Assembly: GCA_039819065.1 (NCBI GenBank)
Contig: JBCBSS010000119.1
Location: 1-25,310, forward strand
Reading direction: 5' to 3'
Source of the DNA: JBCBSS01 sp039819065
GTDB lineage: Bacteria; Bacteroidota; Bacteroidia; Cytophagales; Cyclobacteriaceae
Length of the DNA: 25,310 nt
A model generated the notes under the pieces. It searched no databases and was not told the DNA's origin. It worked only from the letters and a program-made list of their open reading frames with translations. Position numbers and translations under genes: made by a program. This document shows, in pieces, positions 16,299 to 25,108 of this stretch (position 1 is its first letter; each line of letters opens with the position of its first letter).

Positions 16299-19200
16299 TT
16301 AATTAGGCAGCGTAAAGTAAAACGTCGTGCCCTTTCCTAATTGTGATTTCGCCCATACCTCTCCCCCATGCTTTAGTATCAACCTTTTTACGATGGCCAG
16401 GCCAACTCCGGTGCCTTCATATTCATTGCCATGAAGACGTTCGAATACGCCAAATATCTTCTCAGCGTATTTTTTGTCGAATCCGATACCGTTGTCCTTG
16501 ATATAGTATTCGTTGGCTTTGCCTTTGGTAGAACCGCCTACTTCAATGACCACTTTGCCCTTCTTCTTAGAGTATTTGATAGCGTTGTTCAGCAAATTGG
16601 ATACTACCTGGGCAAGCATGCCATAGTCAGCTTTGGCCCTAGGACATTTATCCATTTTCAATTCCACCTCAAGTTTACCATCAGGGGCTTTGATGCGCCT
16701 GAATTCTTCGTTTACCAGCGCAATTACGTCAACTTGTTTCTTGGATATCTCGACTTTACCGAGCCTTGAGAAAGCCAAAAGGTCATCAACCAAAGTGCCC
16801 ATTTTCCCAGCACTCAATAGTACCAAGTCCAAAAACTCGTTGCCCTTGTCATCCAGTTTATCAGCATAGCCCTCCTTAATGAGTGTCAGAAAGTTTATAA
16901 TGGCTCTCAATGGGGCTCGTAAATCGTGGGAGACAGAATAGTTAAATGCTTCCAACTCACTATTTGACACCTCTAATTCTAGTGTACGTTCGTGTACTTT
17001 TTTCTCAAGTGTCTCATTCAATCGCTTAACATCCTGTTCGGCTTGTTTTTGGATGGTAATATCCACAAATGTGATGACGACTCCTTCTATCTTGCGCTTA
17101 TCTGTCTGAAACGGGGTAAGACGCATAAGGAAGTGTCGGTCTCCATCACTTTGGATTTCACGTTCTAGTGTCTTCAGGTGATCCAGTACATTCCTGGCAT
17201 CCTCAATGATGTTATCGTAATGGAGGTTATTGGTAAAATGGTTTATGGGCCTGCCAATATCAGTTTCCATGATATTGAAATGCTCCCGTACCGGCGGGGT
17301 AAACTTTCTTATGTTAAGGCGCTCATCGAGGAAGATAGTACCCAGATCAGTACTTTCTAGTAAGTTATTGATGTCATTGTTGACATCTAGCAATTCCTGA
17401 TTCTTATTCTGAAGCTCTGTATTTACTGTATAAAGCTCCTCATTTACGGATTGTAGCTCTTCGTTAGTGCTCTGCATCTCCTCATTCGAAGCCAATAACT
17501 CTTCATTTGAGGCCTGCAATTCTTCGTTGGTAGTTTCTAACTCCTCTATGGTTATTTGCAGCTCTCTCTTGGTAGTAAGCAATTCAGCTTCGAGGTTCTC
17601 AATACGCTCTTTTACCACATCCTGCCCCAGGAAATTCTCAATTTCTACCGGTTGGTCGTCACTTTGTTCTTTCTCCAAAAACTCGACTATGAAAAACTTT
17701 TGCTCGCGATCATCTACCCTGGCTACCTTCAAGTCAATGTGTTGAACTCCATCTTGTTGGTGTAATACAAGGTTTTTATAAATAAGTGGCTCCTTTTTGG
17801 AAATCAATCGGCGTACGGCATTTCTAACCGCTACCGCAATGGTTTCATCCACCATATCGAGCAGGTTGGTACTGATCCGTTTTCTTTTGAGCAGGTTGGT
17901 CAGATAGCTATCCATATTTCCCGTCAAGTACTGTACTTCACATGTTTCATCAATGAGAATACAACTTGGTGCCAAAGCATTGACCAGAATGCTCTCGAAC
18001 TTTTCTACCCCAGCAACACGGCTGCGCGTAGGCACACCTCCGTGACGGGAGTATTGAGGTATATACTTGCTGTCACTACCTCCTGTACCGATCAACGGCG
18101 TTACCTTTATTCCCTGGGTTTGCGCCCTGTATAGTTTCCATTTGGAGTCGATAACCTCAAAGTTATCATCAAACTCTCCCAGGCTTTCGCTCGGTCCCAG
18201 GAATAGATAGCCTCTTGGCTTGAGCGCGAATTGAAAATTGAGCAGTATCTTTTTTTGAATTTGAGAATCGATATAAATCAACATATTGCGACAGCTAATC
18301 AGATCCATTCGTATGAAGGGTGGATCTTTAATGAGGTTATGCTGGGCAAAAACCATCTTCTCCCTGATCTCTTTCCGGATGAGGTATTGATTACCACTTT
18401 GGGTGAAGTATTGCTTGATCCTCTCCTCAGGTAATTCTGATATGGAATGTTTATAATAGGTACCCAGACTGGCTGTTTCTATCGCCTCCTTATCTATATC
18501 TGTGGCAAATATTTTATAATTGACCTTGAGCTTCTTTTCCGTGATGTACTCATCGAGCATAATAGCCATAGAGTAGGCTTCTTCTCCTGTAGAACAACCT
18601 GCTACCCATATTCTAAGCTCATCGCTGAACTGGCCATTTTCTATAAGGTTGCCGATTATATTCTTCCTGACAGAAGCAAAGGCCAGTTTATCCCGGAAGA
18701 ATGAAGTAACACCTATCAAAAACTCCTTGCAAAGTGAGCGCACCATGTCCGGGTTATCGACAAGGTGATCGTGAAAGTCCTTCAGGTTAGAAAAATTATT
18801 GACCGACAGGAATTTTTCCATCCGCCTGGAAATGGTTTGACGCTTGTAGGCTGTAAAGTCTATTTCGGTGAGCGTCCGAACTAACTTGAGAATTCTAAAA
18901 TAAATGCTGTCGGCAGAGCTGAATTCATCAATCTCATCTATCTTCCGAAGCTGGCGGTTCTTAGCATAACTGACCAGTTCTACAGCCATCTGGGCAGGGG
19001 TCATGATTGTATCTACTAATCCTGTAGCAATGGCTGATCTAGGCATACCATCAAACTTGGCACTGTCAGGGTCTTGCGCCATGATCACGCCTCCTTCTTC
19101 TTTGATCATTTTGATGCCCCGAGAGCCATCTGTTCCGGTGCCAGATAGAATAACCCCTATCGCCTTGTCCTCGATATCGTTGCCTAGTGAATTAAAGAAA

Positions 19201-19532
19201 ATATCGGTCGGCAGATTCAAAACCTCGGTCTTGTCTTTATCCTGAAGACGTAACCTTCGATTTTTTATGGTTATGTTTTTTCTAATCGGTATGAGATAAA
19301 TACTATTGATGCCGACCGGCATATCATCTTCTGCAGTTCTCACCTCCATTTCCGTATGCTTACTCAGCAATTCCACCATCATACTTTTGAAATCCGGTGA
19401 TAAGTGTTGTACGATCACAAAGGCCATACCTGGGTTACTTGGCATATTGTCAAATAGCTCTTGAAGAGCCTCTAGGCCTCCTGCCGATGCGCCAATACCA
19501 ACGATAGGGAACTGATCTACTCTGTCTTCCAT
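16299..19532 (-). CDS. CheB-CheR-PAS-histidine kinase fusion protein
   Basis: 1077 aa, cytosolic with no membrane helix. The CheB methylesterase domain (about 8-190) keeps its triad S16 (GIGASAGG), H43 (VQHLSPDF) and D135 (SGTGTDGSRG), but the usual receiver domain is absent. The CheR methyltransferase (about 210-470) has the SAM-binding motif VAGCSTGEEAYSMA (310-323) and LISCRNMLIY. A PAS-like segment (about 510-625), a long coiled coil (about 640-722, repeating SNEEL/TNEEL) and a second PAS (about 722-830) follow. The histidine kinase has HisKA H869 (SVSHDLRAPLR) and an ATPase with NAIKYS, DNGIGF and GTGVGLAI. No chemoreceptor genes are nearby, so the role is probably signalling other than classical chemotaxis. 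It is divergent from the bacteriophytochrome gene (154 bp apart) and upstream of its own response regulator. Confidence 0.93.
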   Translation of the reverse strand: MEDRVDQFPIVGIGASAGGLEALQELFDNMPSNPGMAFVIVQHLSPDFKSMMVELLSKHTEMEVRTAEDDMPVGINSIYLIPIRKNITIKNRRLRLQDKDKTEVLNLPTDIFFNSLGNDIEDKAIGVILSGTGTDGSRGIKMIKEEGGVIMAQDPDSAKFDGMPRSAIATGLVDTIMTPAQMAVELVSYAKNRQLRKIDEIDEFSSADSIYFRILKLVRTLTEIDFTAYKRQTISRRMEKFLSVNNFSNLKDFHDHLVDNPDMVRSLCKEFLIGVTSFFRDKLAFASVRKNIIGNLIENGQFSDELRIWVAGCSTGEEAYSMAIMLDEYITEKKLKVNYKIFATDIDKEAIETASLGTYYKHSISELPEERIKQYFTQSGNQYLIRKEIREKMVFAQHNLIKDPPFIRMDLISCRNMLIYIDSQIQKKILLNFQFALKPRGYLFLGPSESLGEFDDNFEVIDSKWKLYRAQTQGIKVTPLIGTGGSDSKYIPQYSRHGGVPTRSRVAGVEKFESILVNALAPSCILIDETCEVQYLTGNMDSYLTNLLKRKRISTNLLDMVDETIAVAVRNAVRRLISKKEPLIYKNLVLHQQDGVQHIDLKVARVDDREQKFFIVEFLEKEQSDDQPVEIENFLGQDVVKERIENLEAELLTTKRELQITIEELETTNEELQASNEELLASNEEMQSTNEELQSVNEELYTVNTELQNKNQELLDVNNDINNLLESTDLGTIFLDERLNIRKFTPPVREHFNIMETDIGRPINHFTNNLHYDNIIEDARNVLDHLKTLEREIQSDGDRHFLMRLTPFQTDKRKIEGVVITFVDITIQKQAEQDVKRLNETLEKKVHERTLELEVSNSELEAFNYSVSHDLRAPLRAIINFLTLIKEGYADKLDDKGNEFLDLVLLSAGKMGTLVDDLLAFSRLGKVEISKKQVDVIALVNEEFRRIKAPDGKLEVELKMDKCPRAKADYGMLAQVVSNLLNNAIKYSKKKGKVVIEVGGSTKGKANEYYIKDNGIGFDKKYAEKIFGVFERLHGNEYEGTGVGLAIVKRLILKHGGEVWAKSQLGKGTTFYFTLPN

Positions 19533-19686
19533 GTGTAGAATAAAAAATATCTTGTGTATCTTATACTTGTTAACACCAGTTGCCTCTGCGCGGGCCAGTT
19601 GGGGTATGACTAATTTTCACAAGATGATGAGTCTATAAATTTCATCTGAAATTATATAATAATTAGGAATCTGTCAAAGGTTAAAA

Positions 19687-21927
19687 ATGACACAACAAGA
19701 CTTAACAATCGACCTAAGCAATTGCGAGAAAGAACCCATCCATATACCAGGGAAAATTCAGGGTCATGGTTTATTAATTATTTGCGATGTACAGAACCTG
19801 AAGATTCTGGATGTCAGCCTTAATACGCAGGAAAAAATGGGTTTTGATGCTAAAGAGTTGATTAACCAACCTCTTGATAATTATATAGATCGTGGCATTA
19901 CAAATTTGATAGTCAACACCTTACGCACTGAGGATGACCTTCAAAAAATTACCCCAATAAAAATCCAATTTGATAACAACGCAGATTCTCGGTATTATTT
20001 AATCCCTCACCTCCATGACAATAGAATACTGCTGGAGTTTGAACCGATGGGAGCCAACACTTTAGCCGAAGGTGAATTTTACTTTCAACTTGAAAAGGCT
20101 GTAGATGTGGTACGACAAGCTGCCGATCTTGAGGGTCTATATGTAGCAACTGCAAATCAAATCAAAGCCTTGACAGGTTACGATCGGGCCATGGTATATA
20201 GGTTCGATGAAGATTGGAATGGCGAGGTAATAGCGGAAGCTAAAGCGGAACATTTGGAGTCTTTCCTGGGCTTACATTACCCAGCTACGGATATACCTGC
20301 CCAGGCGCGAGCATTATTTGCCAAAAACTGGCTACGCATGATAGCTGATGTAGATGCCACCGACGTCATGTTACTTAGTGCTGAAAGCGGCTCCTCTGGG
20401 CAGATAGACCTAACCTATTCTATCCTACGCAGTACCTCTCCTATGCACATTCAATATTTGAAGAATATGGATGTTGGAGCAAGTTTAACCATCAGCATTA
20501 TTTTGAAAGGTAAATTATGGGGTTTGATAGCCTGCCATCATTACCACTCCCATTTTGTTGATTATTCTACCCGAAGAGCTTGTCTATTCTTAGGTCGCAT
20601 GTTTTCTGGTTACTTATCCCTCCTAGAAGAGCGGGAAGAGAATAATGCGTTGCAGGACTTCTCTAAGGTGCAGTCGGATTTGTTCAACCAGATGACCGAG
20701 AATTGGGATATTGCCGAAGGCCTCACGGAGCGTAGCACCAATCTTTTGGATCTCAATAGCAGTTCAGGTGCTGCCATTGTTACGAATGATAGCATAAGGT
20801 TAGTGGGTTCAACGCCAGATGAGGGCATGGTCAGAGAGTTAGTAGAGTGGTTGAAAAACGACGCTGAAATCGACGAAATATATCAGACTGATAGACTCCC
20901 GTTACTTTATACTCCTGCACAACAGTATAAGGACAAGGCGTCAGGACTGATCGCCATATCTATATCTCCTCAAGGAGATGAGTACTTGTTGTGGTTCAAG
21001 CCGGAGGTAATACAGACGGTTGATTGGGGCGGTAATCCGGAAAAACCGGTTGAACCAGCGGGGGATGGCTTACAGATCAACCCCAGAAAATCATTTGAAA
21101 AGTGGAGCCAGCAAATTGAAAACAGATCGCTCTCCTGGCCAAAGCATGAAATTACTCTGGCGAAGGAGCTTCGGAACAATATTATCCAGATCATCCGAGA
21201 GAAACACAATGAAGTACAGAGCCTGACCTCGACCATCGAAAAGGTGAATAATGAGTTGGACAGTTTTAGCTATTCTGTATCCCATGACTTGCGTGCTCCG
21301 CTTAGAAGTATAGATGGTTTCGCCAGTATACTACTAGACGACTACGGTCAAGCATTGGACAAAGAGGGCACGTCATTACTGAAAGATATCACGGATAGTG
21401 TCGGGAAAATGGAACAATTGATAGATGATCTGTTGGTGTATTCCAGGGTGTCAGTGATAGAAAAGTTCTACAATGTATTTGACCTGAGACCATTGGTAGA
21501 AGAAGTATATCGCGATCTGCGAAAGGCAGAAAAGGATAAGCAGTTAGATTTTGAAATCCTAGACTTACCTAAAGTATATGGTGACCGCACTTTACTACGT
21601 CAGTTGCTGGTCAACTTAATATCCAATGCAATCAAGTACACCGGCAAAGTAAACAAACCGATGATACAGGTGGGCTCACTACCTGAAAGCAAAAATCAAC
21701 ACATAATCTACGTCAAAGACAATGGTATTGGATTCTCTAATGACCATGCTTCCAAACTATTTGGTGTATTCGTCAGGCTGGTGAAGGACAAGGATTTCGA
21801 AGGCACAGGTGTGGGGCTAGCTATCTCACGGCAGGTGGTAGAACGACACCATGGCAAGATATGGGCAGAAGGCATCAAGGGGCAAGGAGCCACTTTCTTT
21901 TTTTCTTTACCCACACTTGGGAAATAA
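19687..21927 (+). CDS. bphP: Bacteriophytochrome histidine kinase (PAS-GAF-PHY-HisKA-HATPase)
   Basis: 746 aa. The biliverdin-linking cysteine is C13 (NCEKEPIHIPGKIQGHG). The PAS domain covers about 20-115. GAF (about 135-315) keeps the chromophore-pocket residues D202 (YPATDIPAQARALF), H254 (SPMHIQYLKNM) and the HH pair 284-285 (GLIACHHY). PHY (about 330-500) has the tongue motifs WGG (447-449) and PRKSF (466-470). The HisKA phospho-acceptor is H533 (SYSVSHDLRAPLRSIDGF), followed by NAIKYT, DNGIGF and GTGVGLAI. It should sense red/far-red light through covalently bound biliverdin and phosphorylate a regulator, most simply the one 170 bp downstream. No heme oxygenase gene is in the window, so biliverdin must come from elsewhere in the genome. 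ATG 19687 is supported by the short N-terminal extension before C13, typical of the family. Confidence 0.95.
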   Translation: MTQQDLTIDLSNCEKEPIHIPGKIQGHGLLIICDVQNLKILDVSLNTQEKMGFDAKELINQPLDNYIDRGITNLIVNTLRTEDDLQKITPIKIQFDNNADSRYYLIPHLHDNRILLEFEPMGANTLAEGEFYFQLEKAVDVVRQAADLEGLYVATANQIKALTGYDRAMVYRFDEDWNGEVIAEAKAEHLESFLGLHYPATDIPAQARALFAKNWLRMIADVDATDVMLLSAESGSSGQIDLTYSILRSTSPMHIQYLKNMDVGASLTISIILKGKLWGLIACHHYHSHFVDYSTRRACLFLGRMFSGYLSLLEEREENNALQDFSKVQSDLFNQMTENWDIAEGLTERSTNLLDLNSSSGAAIVTNDSIRLVGSTPDEGMVRELVEWLKNDAEIDEIYQTDRLPLLYTPAQQYKDKASGLIAISISPQGDEYLLWFKPEVIQTVDWGGNPEKPVEPAGDGLQINPRKSFEKWSQQIENRSLSWPKHEITLAKELRNNIIQIIREKHNEVQSLTSTIEKVNNELDSFSYSVSHDLRAPLRSIDGFASILLDDYGQALDKEGTSLLKDITDSVGKMEQLIDDLLVYSRVSVIEKFYNVFDLRPLVEEVYRDLRKAEKDKQLDFEILDLPKVYGDRTLLRQLLVNLISNAIKYTGKVNKPMIQVGSLPESKNQHIIYVKDNGIGFSNDHASKLFGVFVRLVKDKDFEGTGVGLAISRQVVERHHGKIWAEGIKGQGATFFFSLPTLGK

Positions 21928-22097
21928 TACTACTCATTTGGATAAGGCCCGAATAGTCTTTAACAAAAGTTAAACACAATCTTGAACTAAGTGTTTATTA
22001 GCATGTAATAAAGGTTGTTATTGACTTTATTCTTAATTTGACATTTATTATACGAATTTAGGGGCCTGTTCTTAGGGTTACCGGTAGTTAATGTGAA

Positions 22098-22634
22098 ATG
22101 AACAAGATTCGAATACTTCTCTATGAGGACCTCGATAACGATGCCAGATTGATCAAAAGGGTTCTCGAAAAATCTGATATTGACTTTAGCATGGAGTTGG
22201 CCACTAATCAAAGGGATTTTGAATTACTCCTGCGTTCTTTTATGCCAAACTTGGTCGTGTCGGATTACAATGTCCCTGAATTCAATGGATTAGAAGCACT
22301 CAGCCTCACCAAGCAGCAATACGATAATTTACCATTTATTTTCGTTACGTCAACTTTGAATAACGAGGAGCTAGCCGCGGAAACCATATTGAAGGGGGCT
22401 AACGGGTATGTATTGAAGAAAAACCTGCAACGCCTGCCGGAGATTATTAAGGGTATTGACTTTGAGAACAAGGAACCTGTCAAACTCAGAACCGATGGCC
22501 CGGCACAGATAATTGCCAAGAATAAGGAACTGATTAAGCGTTTGCGCCAACGGCTGAAAGACCTTGAGGAGAAGATAGAAGAGAATTCCACGCAAGATAT
22601 TTTAAACAATCTTGATGATACTCTGAAAGATTAG
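22098..22634 (+). CDS. Response regulator with C-terminal coiled coil, partner of the bacteriophytochrome
   Basis: 178 aa. Receiver domain at about 1-125: acidic residues E10/D11 (LLYEDLDND), phospho-acceptor D56 (LVVSDYNVPEFNGLEAL), S85/T86 (IFVTSTL) and K107. The lysine is followed by K108 instead of the usual proline (YVLKKN). Residues about 135-165 form a charged coiled coil (KELIKRLRQRLKDLEEKIEE) in place of a DNA-binding domain. Position and strand point to the phytochrome kinase as the phosphodonor. The coiled coil could mediate dimerisation or contact with a target protein; this is inference. Confidence 0.88.
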   Translation: MNKIRILLYEDLDNDARLIKRVLEKSDIDFSMELATNQRDFELLLRSFMPNLVVSDYNVPEFNGLEALSLTKQQYDNLPFIFVTSTLNNEELAAETILKGANGYVLKKNLQRLPEIIKGIDFENKEPVKLRTDGPAQIIAKNKELIKRLRQRLKDLEEKIEENSTQDILNNLDDTLKD

Positions 22635-22638
22635 ATTA

Positions 22639-22681
22639 GCCAGCGGCACCATTGCTTTCCATGGGGATAAGAACCGCTGGC
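22639..22681. terminator. GC-rich hairpin between convergent genes, possible bidirectional terminator
   Basis: GCCAGCGG (22639-22646) and CCGCTGGC (22674-22681) are perfect 8-bp inverted copies, with an inner CCAT/ATGG pair (22649-22652 and 22661-22664). The hairpin begins 4 bp after the response-regulator stop and lies just beyond the end of the convergent barrel gene. No strong T-run follows on either side, so it is at best a T-poor terminator of the kind common in Bacteroidota. Confidence 0.45.
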
Positions 22682-22688
22682 CACCTAT

Positions 22689-22706
22689 TTCTAAATTAAT
22701 TTAGAA
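22689..22706. repeat. Perfect 18-bp palindrome over the stop codon of the barrel-protein gene
   Basis: The segment reads the same on both strands (half TTCTAAATT) and includes the TAA stop at 22696-22698. With one bulged T, the flanking CTAT/ATAG extends the pairing to 13 bp. It could add to termination on the minus strand, but it is entirely AT-rich. Confidence 0.4.
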
Positions 22707-23265
22707 TATAGGTGATACTGAATTGTAAAACCCTATTTGGAAACGAACTGCTTGCATTCGGGTTGGTGTTTGTTAATCCTAGGAAATAGCGGAAGTCCAG
22801 CCCAAATCCTTGGTCAAAATCATAGCCTAAACCTACGGGTATACCAAAATCAAAGGTGCTGAGATCATTCCTTATGTCCCGTTTAGTACCGAACAAGTTA
22901 GTATTCGCAGCCACAAGAATACCAGCCTGGACACCTGCTTGAACGTTGAAACCTGCCTCAGGGTAGAATTTAAATACAAATGGGACATTTAAGTAGTTGT
23001 AGTTGGACCTGATGTCAGAACTCAGCGAAGACTGATCGCCTTGTACCGAATATACAACATCAAACTGAGTAGCCCATTGGTCATTAATAGGTGTACGTAC
23101 GGTCATTCCCGCGTGGAGACCCAATTTACTGTCCGCATTTCGAGCGTCTCCTCCAATTGTAGCAAGGTTTGCCCCAGCCTTAAACCCAAATTTTCCTTGT
23201 CCATTAGCCTGCATAGCAAAGAATGAGCATAGCACAGCTAGCATAAATAATTTAGTCTTGATCAT
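22696..23265 (-). CDS. Outer-membrane beta-barrel protein, PorT-like family
   Basis: 189 aa. The signal peptide is about residues 1-22 (KLFMLAVLCSFFAMQANG), followed by alternating amphipathic strands typical of the small Bacteroidota barrel family: GKFGFKAGANLATIGGD, LGLHAGMTVRTPI, WATQFDVVYSVQGD, YLNVPFVFKFYP, FNVQAGVQAGILV and FDFGIPVGLGYDF. It ends in an aromatic-rich strand (VLQFSITYILN) as expected of barrels. It would sit in the outer membrane; no substrate is indicated. It lies on the same strand as the PDZ-protease lipoprotein 166 bp upstream, but the gap suggests its own promoter. It is convergent with the response regulator. Confidence 0.88.
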   Translation of the reverse strand: MIKTKLFMLAVLCSFFAMQANGQGKFGFKAGANLATIGGDARNADSKLGLHAGMTVRTPINDQWATQFDVVYSVQGDQSSLSSDIRSNYNYLNVPFVFKFYPEAGFNVQAGVQAGILVAANTNLFGTKRDIRNDLSTFDFGIPVGLGYDFDQGFGLDFRYFLGLTNTNPNASSSFPNRVLQFSITYILN

Positions 23266-23431
23266 TGTAATTAGATTTTGTTTACTTTAATTAATTCGCA
23301 AGACTACAAATTATGACTTCAAAAGACAAATAGCGAGAAAGGAAATAGATCAATTTGCTATCTCATCACTACGCTTTCTTTTTGGCCTATTCTAAACGGT
23401 AGTTGGCCCTTGGGATGCTTGGTATATTGAG

Positions 23432-24616
23432 TTATATAATATTCTCCAACAACAACGAATCTTGTCTTATCTCGCCATCCCGTTTCCAAACAATTTTGAC
23501 AGTCCTTCCTGCTTCTTCCAACCTGCTTCTTATGGCTGGACGAGTTTGAGTGGTGCCTTGAATATCATCTACTGAGATAATTTCATCACCTTTTTGAATG
23601 CCTAACTTAGCAGCTGGTGAATCGGCAATGACATCACTCACCACCAGTCGGTCATCGTCTTCTGCCAAGATCAGTAAACCTGAGGCATTGACTCGAAAAG
23701 CATCATCATAGAAGCGATTAGGCTCAAGGATCATACGATCGTTACGATAGTCCAATATGATATTGTAGCGGCGCATAACGCGATTGCCTATGATACCTAC
23801 AAAGTCAGGGTCGGCCAATGCTCCTTCATTGATTGTATTAAACATAAAAGGCAAGCGGCTGAACTCACTCTCACCAAGTTTTAGCTTGTTGACTCTGCCA
23901 TTGATTAACTTAAACTCACCGGTGGCACCAGAGGCCAATACTTCAAAGGACTTGGAAAGTTTGCCAATTGCATCGTACTCGACCACCGAAGGGGTATTCA
24001 TGGAAGCGTACATCGCTGCGCCTGTGTCGATCAGAAACCGTCCTGATACGGTCGTACCATCTTCTAATTCTATCTGGGCCTCCACTGAAGGAATCCGCGA
24101 TTCAAGTTTTATGGGAATTTCTTTTCCATCACCATCGTACTTATACCTTTTCTTGTCGTAGAAATATAGCTTGTTTTCTTCGTAGTCGATTTTTACCACA
24201 TACTTCGATATCTGCTCATAACCGAGCACACCATAAGTCTTTGCTCCTAACTGGCGCATGTGTGCCAAAGAAATGGTTAAGAAACTGCAATCTTCAAAGG
24301 TCAGGTTGCCCATTTTGATCGTATTGGATCTTGTAACCTGAAATTGGGCATTGCCACCAGCACCCTGTGCCTGGCTGGTTCCGGTAGTTTTCAAACCTAT
24401 TTCATCCGCTTTTTCGGTGTCTATCAATGAAGTACCTCCGCCAGTATCGAAGGTAAATGGTACTGGATCAGAACCATTTACATTGGCATAAACGAGAATA
24501 TGTGCGCCATCCATTTCAAACGGAACGACATCTACTAATACAGGAGTGTCTGATTGCCTGGCTGTGCAGCTAACAGTATTGAAGGCAAAAACGATGAGTA
24601 CAATTCTTAATATCAT
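23432..24616 (-). CDS. Lipoprotein with two aspartyl-protease-type domains and a C-terminal PDZ domain
   Basis: 394 aa. A signal peptide ends in a lipobox with C17 (AFNTVSC), which predicts lipid anchoring in the envelope. The first protease half has D57-T-G (FTFDTGGGTSLID) and a flap-like YGVLGYEQISKY. The second half has D197-T-G (FLIDTGAAMYA) and VGIIGNRVMRRYNI. Each half is like a retropepsin subunit, so the protein may form a two-aspartate active site within one chain. A PDZ domain occupies about 311-390 (VIADSPAAKLGIQKGDEIIS). Such proteins are widespread in Bacteroidota and are annotated as aspartyl protease family or PDZ proteins; the substrate is unknown. A set of four TTAA elements phased at 10 bp precedes the start. 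Confidence 0.88.
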   Translation of the reverse strand: MILRIVLIVFAFNTVSCTARQSDTPVLVDVVPFEMDGAHILVYANVNGSDPVPFTFDTGGGTSLIDTEKADEIGLKTTGTSQAQGAGGNAQFQVTRSNTIKMGNLTFEDCSFLTISLAHMRQLGAKTYGVLGYEQISKYVVKIDYEENKLYFYDKKRYKYDGDGKEIPIKLESRIPSVEAQIELEDGTTVSGRFLIDTGAAMYASMNTPSVVEYDAIGKLSKSFEVLASGATGEFKLINGRVNKLKLGESEFSRLPFMFNTINEGALADPDFVGIIGNRVMRRYNIILDYRNDRMILEPNRFYDDAFRVNASGLLILAEDDDRLVVSDVIADSPAAKLGIQKGDEIISVDDIQGTTQTRPAIRSRLEEAGRTVKIVWKRDGEIRQDSLLLENII

Positions 24617-25108
24617 GTAATGCTTTTTAATGGTTTTACGTTAGAAGCAGGTTTAAAGTGGGTTAATTTCGGTTAAAAGTTGTTAAAGTCAGTGAAGGTT
24701 GACCTATAAACGGAATCTTCTGGTTTTGATACGAATTATGCCCCTTCCAATCAGCGATTGTGATCGAATTTATCATAGCTTATCACCTTGGAATAATACA
24801 GCATCTCATTTTAGAGAACCTTAAAGATGTGCGACCCGACTGACACATTTGCGACATTTATTTACCGAAATAATCAGTTTCTTGGTATTTATTACATTCT
24901 TTCAAAATAGGTGAGTGTTTAATATATTGTTCATGAAAACGCTTATCAAACGAAGATTTGGATATTTCGGGAATGATATCCACACTTTTAAAGCATCAAA
25001 TACCATATATTTATAAATTAATTTTTTGTATATTTTCCTCTTTGTATTACGCGCCAACTTTTTTGCGTCTTTTACAAATACCTTTTTTATTAATCTACAA
25101 AATCTACA
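24617..25108. other. 492-bp divergent intergenic region
   Basis: This lies between the protease lipoprotein gene (minus) and the short gene at 25109 (plus). It is AT-rich, contains the phased TTAA repeats near its left end and two TGCGAC copies around 24829 and 24850. I see no convincing promoter, RNA gene or coding frame in it. Confidence 0.6.
24653..24686. promoter_or_regulatory. Four TTAA elements phased at exactly 10 bp
   Basis: TTAA occurs at 24653, 24663, 24673 and 24683, three of the copies preceded by G (GTTAA), within 37-70 bp of the ATG of the minus-strand protease gene. Phasing at one helical turn fits repeated half-sites for a regulator or intrinsic bending. No regulator family could be assigned. 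Confidence 0.4.

Noticed and set aside
22033..22040. TTAATTTG as a -7 element for the phytochrome-linked regulator
   Set aside because: It misses the consensus A at position two and has no TTG at the right distance upstream, so it was not listed as a promoter.
22265..22609. 114-codon minus-strand frame opposite the phytochrome-linked regulator
   Set aside because: The plus strand has a complete receiver domain with all key residues; the opposite frame has no motif and no start context.
15476..22634. Search for a heme oxygenase gene beside the bacteriophytochrome
   Set aside because: No frame in the block resembles heme oxygenase; all genes there are kinases or receiver-only regulators.
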